DNA from: an uncultured Lachnospiraceae bacterium
Lineage (GTDB): Bacteria > Bacillota_A > Clostridia > Lachnospirales > Lachnospiraceae
Reading direction: 5' to 3'
DNA length: 10,437 nucleotides
Assembly (NCBI GenBank): GCA_902796775.1
Contig: CADBQK010000213.1
Coordinates: forward strand, 1-10,437
The notes beneath the pieces are model-generated. The model searched no databases, was not told the DNA's origin, and saw nothing but the letters and a program-made list of their open reading frames with translations. A program made the position numbers and the translations under genes. Position 1 is the stretch's first letter. Each line of letters opens with the position of its first letter. This document shows positions 1 to 5,713 of this stretch, in pieces.

Positions 1-60
1 CAGGTCTATGAACAGTGTGTTTTCGGCTGCAGTTTTGAAGGTATGATTAACCTTTCATAT

Positions 61-134
61 GGCCCAGTGGCTCAGTTGGTTAGAGCGCCGCCCTGTCACG
101 GCGGAGGTCGTGAGTTCGAGTCTCATCTGGGTCG
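61..134 (+). tRNA. tRNA-Asp (anticodon GTC)
   Basis: The sequence folds as a full cloverleaf. The 7-bp acceptor stem pairs GGCCCAG (61-67) with CTGGGTC (127-133), and G134 is the discriminator. The anticodon stem is CCGCC (88-92) with GGCGG (100-104), and the loop carries GTC at 95-97, which reads Asp codons. The T-loop motif GTTCGAG is present at 114-120. No CCA is encoded, so it must be added by nucleotidyltransferase. It is the first of four tandem tRNA genes and lies 18 nt upstream of tRNA-Val. Confidence 0.97.
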
Positions 135-152
135 TTTTCAAAAATTTATTTC

Positions 153-225
153 GGAAGTTTAGCTCAGCTGGGAGAGCACTTGCCTTACAAGCAAGGGGTC
201 ACAGGTTCGAGCCCTGTAACTTCCA
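153..225 (+). tRNA. tRNA-Val (anticodon TAC)
   Basis: Cloverleaf with acceptor stem GGAAGTT (153-159) paired to AACTTCC (218-224) and discriminator A225. The D-arm contains AGCTCAGCTGGGAGAGC. The anticodon stem CTTGC (179-183) pairs with GCAAG (191-195), and the loop holds TAC at 186-188, which reads Val codons. The T-arm has GGTTCGAGCC. No CCA is encoded. Only 4 nt separate it from tRNA-Thr, which indicates co-transcription and processing from one precursor. Confidence 0.97.
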
Positions 226-229
226 TGAT

Positions 230-302
230 GCCGATGTGGCTCAATTGGCAGAGCAGCTGATTTGTAATCAGCAGGTTATCGGTTCGAGTCCGATCATCGG
301 CT
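230..302 (+). tRNA. tRNA-Thr (anticodon TGT)
   Basis: Cloverleaf with acceptor stem GCCGATG (230-236) paired to CATCGGC (295-301) and discriminator T302. The anticodon stem GCTGA (256-260) pairs with TCAGC (268-272). The loop carries TGT at 263-265, which reads Thr ACN codons. The T-loop motif GGTTCGAGTC is present. No CCA is encoded. It is the third gene of the tandem tRNA cluster. Confidence 0.97.
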
Positions 303-325
303 GTTCTACTTAAATTAATATATAA

Positions 326-407
326 GGGCGATTTCCCGAGTGGCCAAAGGGGGCAGACTGTAAATCTGTTAGCGACGCTTTCGGTGGTTCGAATCCACCA
401 TCGCCCA
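326..407 (+). tRNA. tRNA-Tyr (anticodon GTA)
   Basis: An 82-nt cloverleaf with a long variable arm, as expected for bacterial tRNA-Tyr. The acceptor stem GGGCGAT (326-332) pairs with ATCGCCC (400-406), and A407 is the discriminator. The anticodon stem is GCAGA (353-357) with TCTGT (365-369), including one G-T wobble. GTA sits at 360-362. The T-arm has GGTTCGAATCC. It is the last tRNA of the cluster and is followed at once by a terminator. Confidence 0.97.
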
Positions 408-415
408 TTAAAAAG

Positions 416-454
416 ACTTCTTTATCATGATGGAAATGATAAGGAAGTTTTTTT
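416..454 (+). terminator. Rho-independent terminator of the tRNA cluster
   Basis: Arms 416-428 and 436-448 form a 13-bp stem with one G-T wobble and a 7-nt loop, followed by a run of seven T (448-454). It begins 9 nt after tRNA-Tyr and so closes the tRNA transcript. An A-run precedes the stem (411-414), so the element could also work on the opposite strand, although no gene points at it from the right. Confidence 0.92.
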
Positions 455-534
455 ATTGTCTAAAAAGAAATCCAGGGGTGAAACACAAGTATCCCAAAAT
501 GCTGCAGAGTTCTTTTTAGGAATAGCATGTTTAC

Positions 535-540
535 TATAAT
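535..540 (+). promoter_or_regulatory. Consensus -10 box, candidate distal operon promoter
   Basis: TATAAT is a perfect sigma-A -10 hexamer. No good -35 hexamer lies 16-18 nt upstream; the best is the T-rich TTTTTA at 513-518. The predicted start site, near 547, falls just before the operator-like sites at 556-563 and 587-600. If used, it would give a 5' leader of about 335 nt before the regulator gene. This is a candidate only, because AT-rich DNA yields such hexamers by chance. Confidence 0.35.
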
Positions 541-586
541 AGGCTGTAAAGGAACATCGTTTAAGCTGAAAAATCACTTCCAAAAA

Positions 587-600
587 AGTAAACGATTTCG
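587..600. promoter_or_regulatory. cre-like / LacI-family operator candidate
   Basis: AGTAAACGATTTCG matches the catabolite-responsive element consensus TGWAANCGNTNWCA at 9 of the 11 specified positions; only the outermost two bases differ. It shares the 8-mer AAACGATT with the stronger operator at 846-859. It could bind CcpA for carbon catabolite repression or the operon's own regulator. The sequence alone does not decide between them. Confidence 0.4.
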
Positions 601-809
601 TTATTGTCTCTAATTTCATAAATACTGGCTGTAAATGCTAATCCAGGAGAGAAGCCGGGAGTATTTTATATCTCTATATGATCCTGTCAATTTGTATCTA
701 CTTTACCTGTATGAGCAATATGCTTTGTGCAAAACACACAAAAAATCACCCAAAAAATAAACAATTCAACGAAATATCATCGGAGGATGAATTTTTGCAC
801 CTGCCTATC

Positions 810-838
810 TTGATTTTTTTGAAGAAATAATATATTCT
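810..838 (+). promoter_or_regulatory. Weak candidate proximal promoter of the operon
   Basis: TTGATT (810-815) and TATTCT (833-838) are spaced by 17 nt, each matching 4 of 6 sigma-A consensus positions. The predicted start site near 845 would coincide with the palindrome at 846-859, the usual arrangement for repression by a bound LacI-family protein. The match is modest, and the surrounding DNA is AT-rich. Confidence 0.35.
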
Positions 839-845
839 TGAAATA

Positions 846-859
846 CGCAAACGATTGCG
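846..859. promoter_or_regulatory. LacI-family operator palindrome upstream of the regulator gene
   Basis: CGCAAACGATTGCG has perfect 5-bp inverted arms (CGCAA/TTGCG) around a central ACGA. The central CG is where LacI-family hinge helices insert a leucine into the minor groove. The layout closely resembles PurR-type boxes (ACGCAAACGTTTGCGT). It lies 23 nt upstream of the GTG start chosen for the regulator and just before its ribosome binding site, so it is probably the autoregulatory operator for the whole operon. Confidence 0.65.
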
Positions 860-882
860 CACGCAGGAGAGGAGGTGGATCC

Positions 883-1893
883 GTGGTATCCCTGAAGGAC
901 ATTGCATTACGCTGCGGTGTATCCGTTGGCACAGTGAGCAAAGCTCTCAACGGACGAGAGGATGTTGGCGAGGCAACAAAACAGCGGATTCTTGCAACTG
1001 CAAAAGAGCTGGGCTACACTACCAATTCTGCTGCACGTGCGCTGAAGACTAATCGTACTTACAGTATCGGAATCGTATTTTCAGATCTGTCAAACAGCGG
1101 TTTCATGCACGAGTATTTCGCTTCTACATTAAACAGTTTCAGGCTGGAATCGGAGAAGCGAGGTTATGACATTACGTTTATCAGCGATAACCTGGGACCT
1201 ACCAATACCAGTTATCTGCAGCATGCACGCTGCCGGGGCCTGGACGGTGTAGCTATCATCTGTGCTGATTTTCATGATCCTCTGGTACAGGAACTGATCT
1301 ATTCAGATCTGCCGATTATCAGCCTGGATCACGCTTTTAACAATCGTCCTGCGGTTCTTTCTGATAATATGCGCGGGCTGGAGTCTCTTGTCCACTATGT
1401 CTACGGAAAGGGTCATCGCCGGATAGCCTACATTCATGGCAATCCTACAGCTGTAACCGAGAACCGCCTGATGGGTTTTTATCGGGCCTGCGAGGAACTG
1501 GGACTTAAGATTCCGGATGAGTATGTCGCAGAGTGCGAGTACCACGAGCCTATCAGTTGTTACAAGGCAACAAAAACTCTGCTGGCACTTCCGGAAAGAC
1601 CCAGCTGTATTCTGTTTTCTGATGATTATTCCTATATTGGCGGGATTAATGCCATTTATGAAGAGGGTCTGCGGGTTCCGGAGGATATCTCGATTGTTGG
1701 ATATGACGGTATCCATATGGCTAAAATGGTAAGTCCCAGGCTTACAACCTGGCAGCAGAATACAACGGATCTTGGACGGATTGCCGCTGAGCAGCTTATC
1801 GAGCGGATCGAGCATCCGCGTACGACGAAGCCAAAGCACATTACAGTGCAGGGCAGGCTGCTGGAGGGAGAAACTGTCAGACAGCTCGGCTGA
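883..1893 (+). CDS. LacI-family transcriptional regulator, likely xylose/xylo-oligosaccharide responsive
   Basis: A 336-residue repressor-type protein of normal LacI-family length. Residues 4-24 form the N-terminal helix-turn-helix (LKDIALRCGVSVGTVSKALN). Residues 48-56 (NSAARALKT) form the hinge helix with the DNA-intercalating Leu54. Residues from about 61 to the end are the periplasmic-binding-protein-like sugar-sensing domain. I chose GTG at 883 because GGAGG (871-875) lies 7 nt upstream and the helix-turn-helix then begins at the usual distance from the N-terminus. An upstream TTG at 838 would place the operator inside the gene and add 15 unconserved residues. It is first in the operon, 25 nt before the GH3 gene. 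Its effector is inferred from neighbours to be xylose or a xylo-oligosaccharide. Confidence 0.9.
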   Translation: MVSLKDIALRCGVSVGTVSKALNGREDVGEATKQRILATAKELGYTTNSAARALKTNRTYSIGIVFSDLSNSGFMHEYFASTLNSFRLESEKRGYDITFISDNLGPTNTSYLQHARCRGLDGVAIICADFHDPLVQELIYSDLPIISLDHAFNNRPAVLSDNMRGLESLVHYVYGKGHRRIAYIHGNPTAVTENRLMGFYRACEELGLKIPDEYVAECEYHEPISCYKATKTLLALPERPSCILFSDDYSYIGGINAIYEEGLRVPEDISIVGYDGIHMAKMVSPRLTTWQQNTTDLGRIAAEQLIERIEHPRTTKPKHITVQGRLLEGETVRQLG

Positions 1894-1918
1894 AATACAG
1901 TCGGAGGGAGAACGATTC

Positions 1919-4015
1919 ATGACACGTGAACGAGCAAAAAAACTTGCCGAAGAGCTGGTCAGCCGAATGACTGCGGAGGAAAAAGCCGGACAGCTCCGGT
2001 TCGATGCGCCGGCGATAGAGAGGCTTGGCATTCCGGCCTATAACTGGTGGAATGAAGGCCTTCACGGACTGGCTCGCGGTGGTACTGCTACCAGTTTTCC
2101 CCAGGCGATTGGCATGGCTGCCATGTTTGACGAGGAGCTGCTGGAGCAGATCGGATCTGTCATTTCCGATGAGGCGAGGGCTAAATATAACGCTTTCTCC
2201 AGTGAGGGAGACCGTGATATCTATCATGGGCTGACTTTGTGGTCGCCTAACGTTAACATCTTTCGAGATCCCCGCTGGGGACGCGGGCAGGAAACATACG
2301 GAGAAGATCCTTCTCTTACGGCCCGGTTGGGAAGCGCTTTTGTCAGAGGCCTGCAAGGCAATGGAGAGACTTTGAAGACAGCGGCTTGTGCCAAGCATTT
2401 TGCCGCCCACAGTGGTCCTGAAGCCCTGCGCCACAGCTTTGATGCTCAGGTTTCCGAAAAAGATCTGGAAGAGACTTATCTTCCTGCTTTTCACGCATTG
2501 GTTGATACAGGGGTAGAAGCCGTTATGGGGGCTTACAACCGCCTTAACAGTGAGCCCTGCTGCGCAAGCAATTATCTGATGGATAAACTTCGCGGCGAAT
2601 GGGGTTTCAAGGGTCATTTCGTTTCGGACTGCTGGGCAATCCGGGATTTCCACGAAAATCATGGTGTTACGACAGTTCCGACAGAGTCTGTGCAGAAAGC
2701 ACTGAAATCCGGCTGCGATCTGAATTGCGGCTGTACTTATCAACATGTCCTGACTGCGCTGGATCAGGGGATGATCTCCGAGGAAGAGATCACACGCTCG
2801 GCTGTACGTTTGTTTACAACCCGCTTCCTGCTCGGAATGCTGGGCAGTGAAGGCAGCGAGTATGATGATCTTCCCTATGAGATTGTCGAATGTCCGGCAC
2901 ATTTGGAGCTGGCAAAGAAAGCTGCACTGGAGAGTTGTGTACTGCTGAAAAATGACGGGCTTTTACCTTTGGATCCTGACAAGTGCGGTACGATTGGAGT
3001 AATCGGACCTAACGCCGACAGTCGTTCAGCGCTGATTGGCAACTATCATGGCACGGCTTCCCGTTATGTAACGATCCTGGAAGGGATCCAGGACTTTGTT
3101 GGGGATCACTGCCGTGTGCTCTACTCCCAGGGTTGTGCGCTTTTTGCAGACCGCACGGAGCCTTTGGCCCAGCCAGGTGACAGACTTGCAGAAGCCGCTG
3201 CCGTGGCAAAAGCCAGCGACACGGTAATCCTGGTACTGGGTCTGGACGAGACACTGGAAGGAGAGGAAGGAGACACTGGAAACAGTTACAATTCCGGTGA
3301 CAAAGAGGATCTGTTCCTGCCAGAGCCGCAGATAGTTCTGCTGGATCGGGTACTGGCTATCGGCAAGCCGACTATTATCATCCTCCTTGCAGGCAGTGCG
3401 ATCGATCTTTCTGGCGCGCAGGAACAGGCAGGTGCCATTTTACTGGGCTGGTATCCCGGTGCAGGAGGCGGCCGCGCAGTGGCGGAGCTGCTGTTTGGCG
3501 CAGTTTCCCCCTCTGGTAAGCTGCCGGTCACCTTTTACCGTAACGAGGCACTGTCTCAGATGCCTGCTTTTACTGACTACACTATGGCCGGGCGGACTTA
3601 CCGCTATTACTGCGGCGAGCCGCTGTACCCGTTTGGTTACGGTCTGAGTTACGGCGACTGCCATGTAACAGGACTTACTGCTGACCGGAAGCAGGCCATT
3701 GTTGCAATCCGCAACCAGGGGACGCAGGATACTGAAGAAGTCCTTCAATTATACATGCATGACGAAGAGAGCCCTTATGCTCCTCCAAATCCTTCCCTTT
3801 GCGGATTCCGGCGCGTCTTCCTTGCTGCAGGTGAGGAAAAGAGAGTGTCAGTTTCCATCGATGAAAATGCTTTCTCTGTTGTTACTGACAAGGGGGAGCG
3901 CATTCCCGGCAGCGGACGCTGGACGCTCTATGCGGGATTCGGCGGGCCTGATGCACGCACACAGGCACTGACCGGCCGGAAGGCTTTTTCCGTGCCGATT
4001 CAATCTACTTCGTAA
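1919..4015 (+). CDS. Glycoside hydrolase family 3, probable cytoplasmic beta-xylosidase
   Basis: A 698-residue enzyme expected to remove xylose from non-reducing ends of xylo-oligosaccharides. The GH3 TIM-barrel domain covers about residues 1-300, with WWNEGLHGLAR near the start, WGRGQETYGEDP, K159-H160 and R171-H172 of the sugar pocket, and the nucleophile Asp237 in VSDCWAI. The SDC form, with a preceding YNRLN and WGF, is typical of GH3 beta-xylosidases. The alpha/beta sandwich domain follows, and Glu449 or Glu450 in EGEEGD is the likely acid/base. FGYGLSYG (about 569-576) leads into a C-terminal fibronectin III-like domain. There is no signal peptide, so it acts inside the cell on imported sugar. 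The ATG at 1919 follows GGAGGG (1903-1908). Beta-glucosidase or arabinofuranosidase activity is possible, but xylA/xylB downstream favour xylosidase. Confidence 0.92.
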   Translation: MTRERAKKLAEELVSRMTAEEKAGQLRFDAPAIERLGIPAYNWWNEGLHGLARGGTATSFPQAIGMAAMFDEELLEQIGSVISDEARAKYNAFSSEGDRDIYHGLTLWSPNVNIFRDPRWGRGQETYGEDPSLTARLGSAFVRGLQGNGETLKTAACAKHFAAHSGPEALRHSFDAQVSEKDLEETYLPAFHALVDTGVEAVMGAYNRLNSEPCCASNYLMDKLRGEWGFKGHFVSDCWAIRDFHENHGVTTVPTESVQKALKSGCDLNCGCTYQHVLTALDQGMISEEEITRSAVRLFTTRFLLGMLGSEGSEYDDLPYEIVECPAHLELAKKAALESCVLLKNDGLLPLDPDKCGTIGVIGPNADSRSALIGNYHGTASRYVTILEGIQDFVGDHCRVLYSQGCALFADRTEPLAQPGDRLAEAAAVAKASDTVILVLGLDETLEGEEGDTGNSYNSGDKEDLFLPEPQIVLLDRVLAIGKPTIIILLAGSAIDLSGAQEQAGAILLGWYPGAGGGRAVAELLFGAVSPSGKLPVTFYRNEALSQMPAFTDYTMAGRTYRYYCGEPLYPFGYGLSYGDCHVTGLTADRKQAIVAIRNQGTQDTEEVLQLYMHDEESPYAPPNPSLCGFRRVFLAAGEEKRVSVSIDENAFSVVTDKGERIPGSGRWTLYAGFGGPDARTQALTGRKAFSVPIQSTS

Positions 4016-4079
4016 GAATCTGGGGCAGCAGCCGCTGACTTGCCTGGACTCAAACTGGTCCGGTTCCTGCCCAGATCTT
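4014..4079 (+). other. Intercistronic hairpin after the GH3 gene
   Basis: ATCTGGGGCAG (4018-4028) pairs with CTGCCCAGAT (4067-4076) with a single G bulge. The stem extends outward through AAG/CTT (4014-4016 and 4077-4079) and inward through AGCCG/CGGTT (4030-4034 and 4061-4065). It overlaps the GH3 stop codon. No T-run follows, so it does not look like an intrinsic terminator. A role in mRNA processing, 3'-end protection or attenuation between GH3 and the binding protein is inferred. Confidence 0.6.
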
Positions 4080-4121
4080 AATAGAAAAAGCAGCATATTA
4101 ACAACAAAAGATGTAATTACT

Positions 4122-4200
4122 CAGCATTCCATGTATAAGGAATGGATTTGCCTGAAATCAGGTGTTTCTCTCAAATCCATTCCTGCTAAATGGAGTGCTG
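4122..4200 (+). promoter_or_regulatory. Large nested RNA stem in the leader of the sugar-binding protein gene
   Basis: Three coaxial helices are visible. The outer stem pairs 4122-4132 with 4190-4200, 11 bp with one T-G wobble. The middle stem is a perfect 12 bp, GGAATGGATTTG (4139-4150) with CAAATCCATTCC (4172-4183). A small inner hairpin is CCTG-AAAT-CAGG (4151-4162). Repeats within the element allow a competing local hairpin, CATTCC (4125-4130) with GGAATG (4139-4144). The ribosome binding site at 4215-4221 lies outside the structure. I recognise no known riboswitch class. Possible roles are 5'-end stabilisation, a conditional switch, or a small dispersed palindromic repeat. Confidence 0.65.
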
Positions 4201-4227
4201 GGCGGTTACAAAATAAGGAGGATTCAA

Positions 4228-5586
4228 ATGAAAAAGATTCTTGCCCTTTCTCTTGCAATCTGCATGAGCTTTGCTCTGGCTGCCTGCGGACAAAAGCAGG
4301 AGCAGAAGCCTGCTGAAACCGCTGCAGCTACCGAAGCTGCCGCTGAGACCGAAGCCGCTGCCGCAGAAACCGAAGCTGCTGCCGCAGAAACTGAAGCTGC
4401 CCCTGCTGAGGGAGAAACTGTTCTGAAACTGTGGTGCATCGCTACCGAGTCTGACGCTAACCGTCCTGCATATCTGCAGGCAATTGCTGATTATGAAGCA
4501 GCACATCCCGGTGTAAAGATCGAGATGGAAGCATTCGAGAATGAGTCCTACAAGACCAAGATCAAGGCCGCAATGATGGGCGGCGATACCGAAGATCTGC
4601 CTGACATTTTCTTCTCCTGGTCCGGCGCTTTCCTCGGTGAGTTCGTCAATGCCGACAGAGTGCAGTGCCTTGATGAGAACTTCAAGGCTTATGAAGGCCA
4701 GCTTCCTGAGACCATGCTGTCCACCACCACTTATGATGGCAAGCACTATGGTGTTCCTACAACATTCAATATTGTTGCTATGTATGCAAACATGGATCTG
4801 CTGAAAGAGGCTGGCTGGGATCATGTTCCTGAAACTTATGAGGATCTGACCGCCTGCTGTGACGCTCTTCTTGAGAAGGGTATCATTCCTTTCGGATGCG
4901 CAGGCAAAGAGACCTGGTGTGTAACCGAGTATCTTGAGCCCATCATCATCAAGACGATCGGCTACGATGCTCTTGGCAAGATCTTCGCTGGTGAGGCTAC
5001 CTGGAATGATCCCGATATTGCTACTGCTGTTACTACCTTCCAGGATATGATCAACAAGGGTTACTTCGATCCCAACGGTGCTGCTCTCGGCAACGATGAG
5101 GTGAAGGCAAACTTCCTCGCTGGTAAGACTGCTTTCTATCAGAACGGTTCCTGGAACACTGGCGAAGTTGCTGCTGCAGACTTTAATGCCAGCGTAGCTC
5201 TCTTCCCGGTTATGAACGAGGAGCGTTCCTCTTACAACCAGACCATTGGCGGCCCGTCCGATGTACTGGCTGTCTGCTCTTCCTCCAAAAATGTAGATGT
5301 AGCTGCAGATGCTGCTGTTGCTCTTGGCAAAGAGATCTGCCACTACAACTACCTGAATGCAGTAGGTATGCCTGCATGGATTCCTGATTATGACACCAGC
5401 TCCCTTTCTCCGCTGATGGTTCAGATTGCTGATCTCGTTGCATCCTGCGAGGGTATGGTTCTCTTCGGCGATACCGCTATGGCTGCTGATCCCGCTCAGG
5501 TTTATCTTGATTATGTCTCTCAGGTTTACGGTGGCGAGATCAACGGTGAGGATTTCGTTGCTGGTCTGACGAAAGATCTTCAGTAA
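4228..5586 (+). CDS. ABC transporter sugar-binding lipoprotein (family 1 extracellular solute-binding protein)
   Basis: A 452-residue lipoprotein that captures sugar outside the membrane and delivers it to the two permeases encoded next. Residues 1-19 are a signal peptide with a lysine start and hydrophobic core, ending in the lipobox LAAC with lipidated Cys20. Residues 27-63 form a low-complexity Ala/Glu/Thr tether. From about residue 64 the mature domain begins (TVLKLWCIA), with family-1 solute-binding features such as DLPDIFFSW, YGVPTTFN and AFYQNGSWNTG. The start is ATG 4228, preceded by a near-perfect AAGGAGG (4215-4221) at 6-nt spacing; the frame also opens upstream at 4162, but that part is inside the structured leader. 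Strong ribosome binding and hairpins on both sides fit higher expression than its neighbours. The substrate is inferred to be xylo-oligosaccharides or xylose. Confidence 0.93.
   Translation: MKKILALSLAICMSFALAACGQKQEQKPAETAAATEAAAETEAAAAETEAAAAETEAAPAEGETVLKLWCIATESDANRPAYLQAIADYEAAHPGVKIEMEAFENESYKTKIKAAMMGGDTEDLPDIFFSWSGAFLGEFVNADRVQCLDENFKAYEGQLPETMLSTTTYDGKHYGVPTTFNIVAMYANMDLLKEAGWDHVPETYEDLTACCDALLEKGIIPFGCAGKETWCVTEYLEPIIIKTIGYDALGKIFAGEATWNDPDIATAVTTFQDMINKGYFDPNGAALGNDEVKANFLAGKTAFYQNGSWNTGEVAAADFNASVALFPVMNEERSSYNQTIGGPSDVLAVCSSSKNVDVAADAAVALGKEICHYNYLNAVGMPAWIPDYDTSSLSPLMVQIADLVASCEGMVLFGDTAMAADPAQVYLDYVSQVYGGEINGEDFVAGLTKDLQ
4351..4392 (+). repeat. 21-bp tandem repeat encoding EAAAAET in the lipoprotein tether
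   Basis: Two 21-bp units, 4351-4371 and 4372-4392, differ at only two third-codon positions and encode EAAAAET twice (residues 42-48 and 49-55). A shorter 18-bp relative encoding EAAAET precedes them at 4333-4350. In-frame repeats like these can gain or lose units without breaking the gene, so tether length may vary between strains. Confidence 0.8.
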
Positions 5587-5642
5587 TATCTGCCTTTCGG
5601 CTAAACGCTTATAAGAAAAATCGGATTTAGTTTAGTAATGAA

Positions 5643-5684
5643 GACGGCACCTCTCATGCTGTCCAGGACTTGAGAGGTGCCGTC
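5643..5684 (+). other. Perfect 14-bp intercistronic hairpin after the binding-protein gene
   Basis: Arms 5643-5656 and 5671-5684 are exact inverse complements (GACGGCACCTCTCA and its partner), enclosing a 14-nt loop that contains GTCC-A-GGAC. The sequence after it is ACCCCA rather than a T-run, so full termination is unlikely. Its place 57 nt after the lipoprotein stop and 30 nt before the first permease start matches hairpins that protect the binding-protein mRNA or reduce read-through, giving more binding protein than permease. That role is inferred. Confidence 0.75.
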
Positions 5685-5713
5685 ACCCCACTGACATGAG
5701 GAGGACACCGACC

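Larger units (their letters stand above)
455..845. other. AT-rich gene-free region upstream of the xylose operon
   Basis: About 390 bases without a convincing gene, lying between the tRNA terminator and the operon's first operator. It holds a perfect TATAAT box (535-540), an AAACGAT half-site in each orientation (556-563 and 589-596), a direct repeat GGCTGTAAA (542-550 and 627-635), an inverted repeat GTGCAAAA/TTTTGCAC (727-734 and 793-800), and an isolated GGAGG at 782-786. The GGAGG precedes a possible 11-codon reading frame. It probably contains the promoter and leader of the operon. The reverse-strand reading frame at 425-619 overlaps the terminator and has no recognisable product. Confidence 0.6.

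Noticed and set aside
59..313. Open reading frame spanning three tRNA genes on the + strand
   Set aside because: It is a translation of tRNA-Asp, tRNA-Val and tRNA-Thr, all of which fold as complete cloverleafs; it is not a protein gene.
61..407. tRNA cluster as an integration site for a mobile island carrying the operon
   Set aside because: I found no second copy of a tRNA 3' end, no integrase and no mobility genes in the window, and the tRNA-Tyr terminator is intact.
425..619. 64-codon reverse-strand frame in the intergenic region
   Set aside because: It runs into the tRNA terminator, has no recognisable domain, and I see no ribosome binding site that would support it.
724..742. Short TTTGTG/CACAAA inverted repeat
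   Set aside because: Only 6 bp in A/T-rich sequence, without a T-run or an obvious gene to act on; likely chance.
1877..2902. 341-codon reverse-strand frame inside the regulator and GH3 genes
   Set aside because: It is antisense to the strongly conserved GH3 catalytic domain and has no recognisable protein family; a codon-bias shadow.
4091..4119. Possible separate promoter for the binding-protein gene (TAATTA at 4114-4119)
   Set aside because: No acceptable -35 hexamer lies at 16-18 nt upstream (CAGCAT at 4091-4096), so I do not call it.
4186..5343. 385-codon reverse-strand frame opposite the binding-protein gene
   Set aside because: It mirrors the lipoprotein, including its Ala/Glu tether, which appears as a Ser/Gly/Phe-rich repeat; no independent signals.
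5602..5613. AAACGCTT operator-like sequence after the binding-protein gene
   Set aside because: It matches the cre/LacI core only weakly (outer positions differ) and has no promoter next to it.
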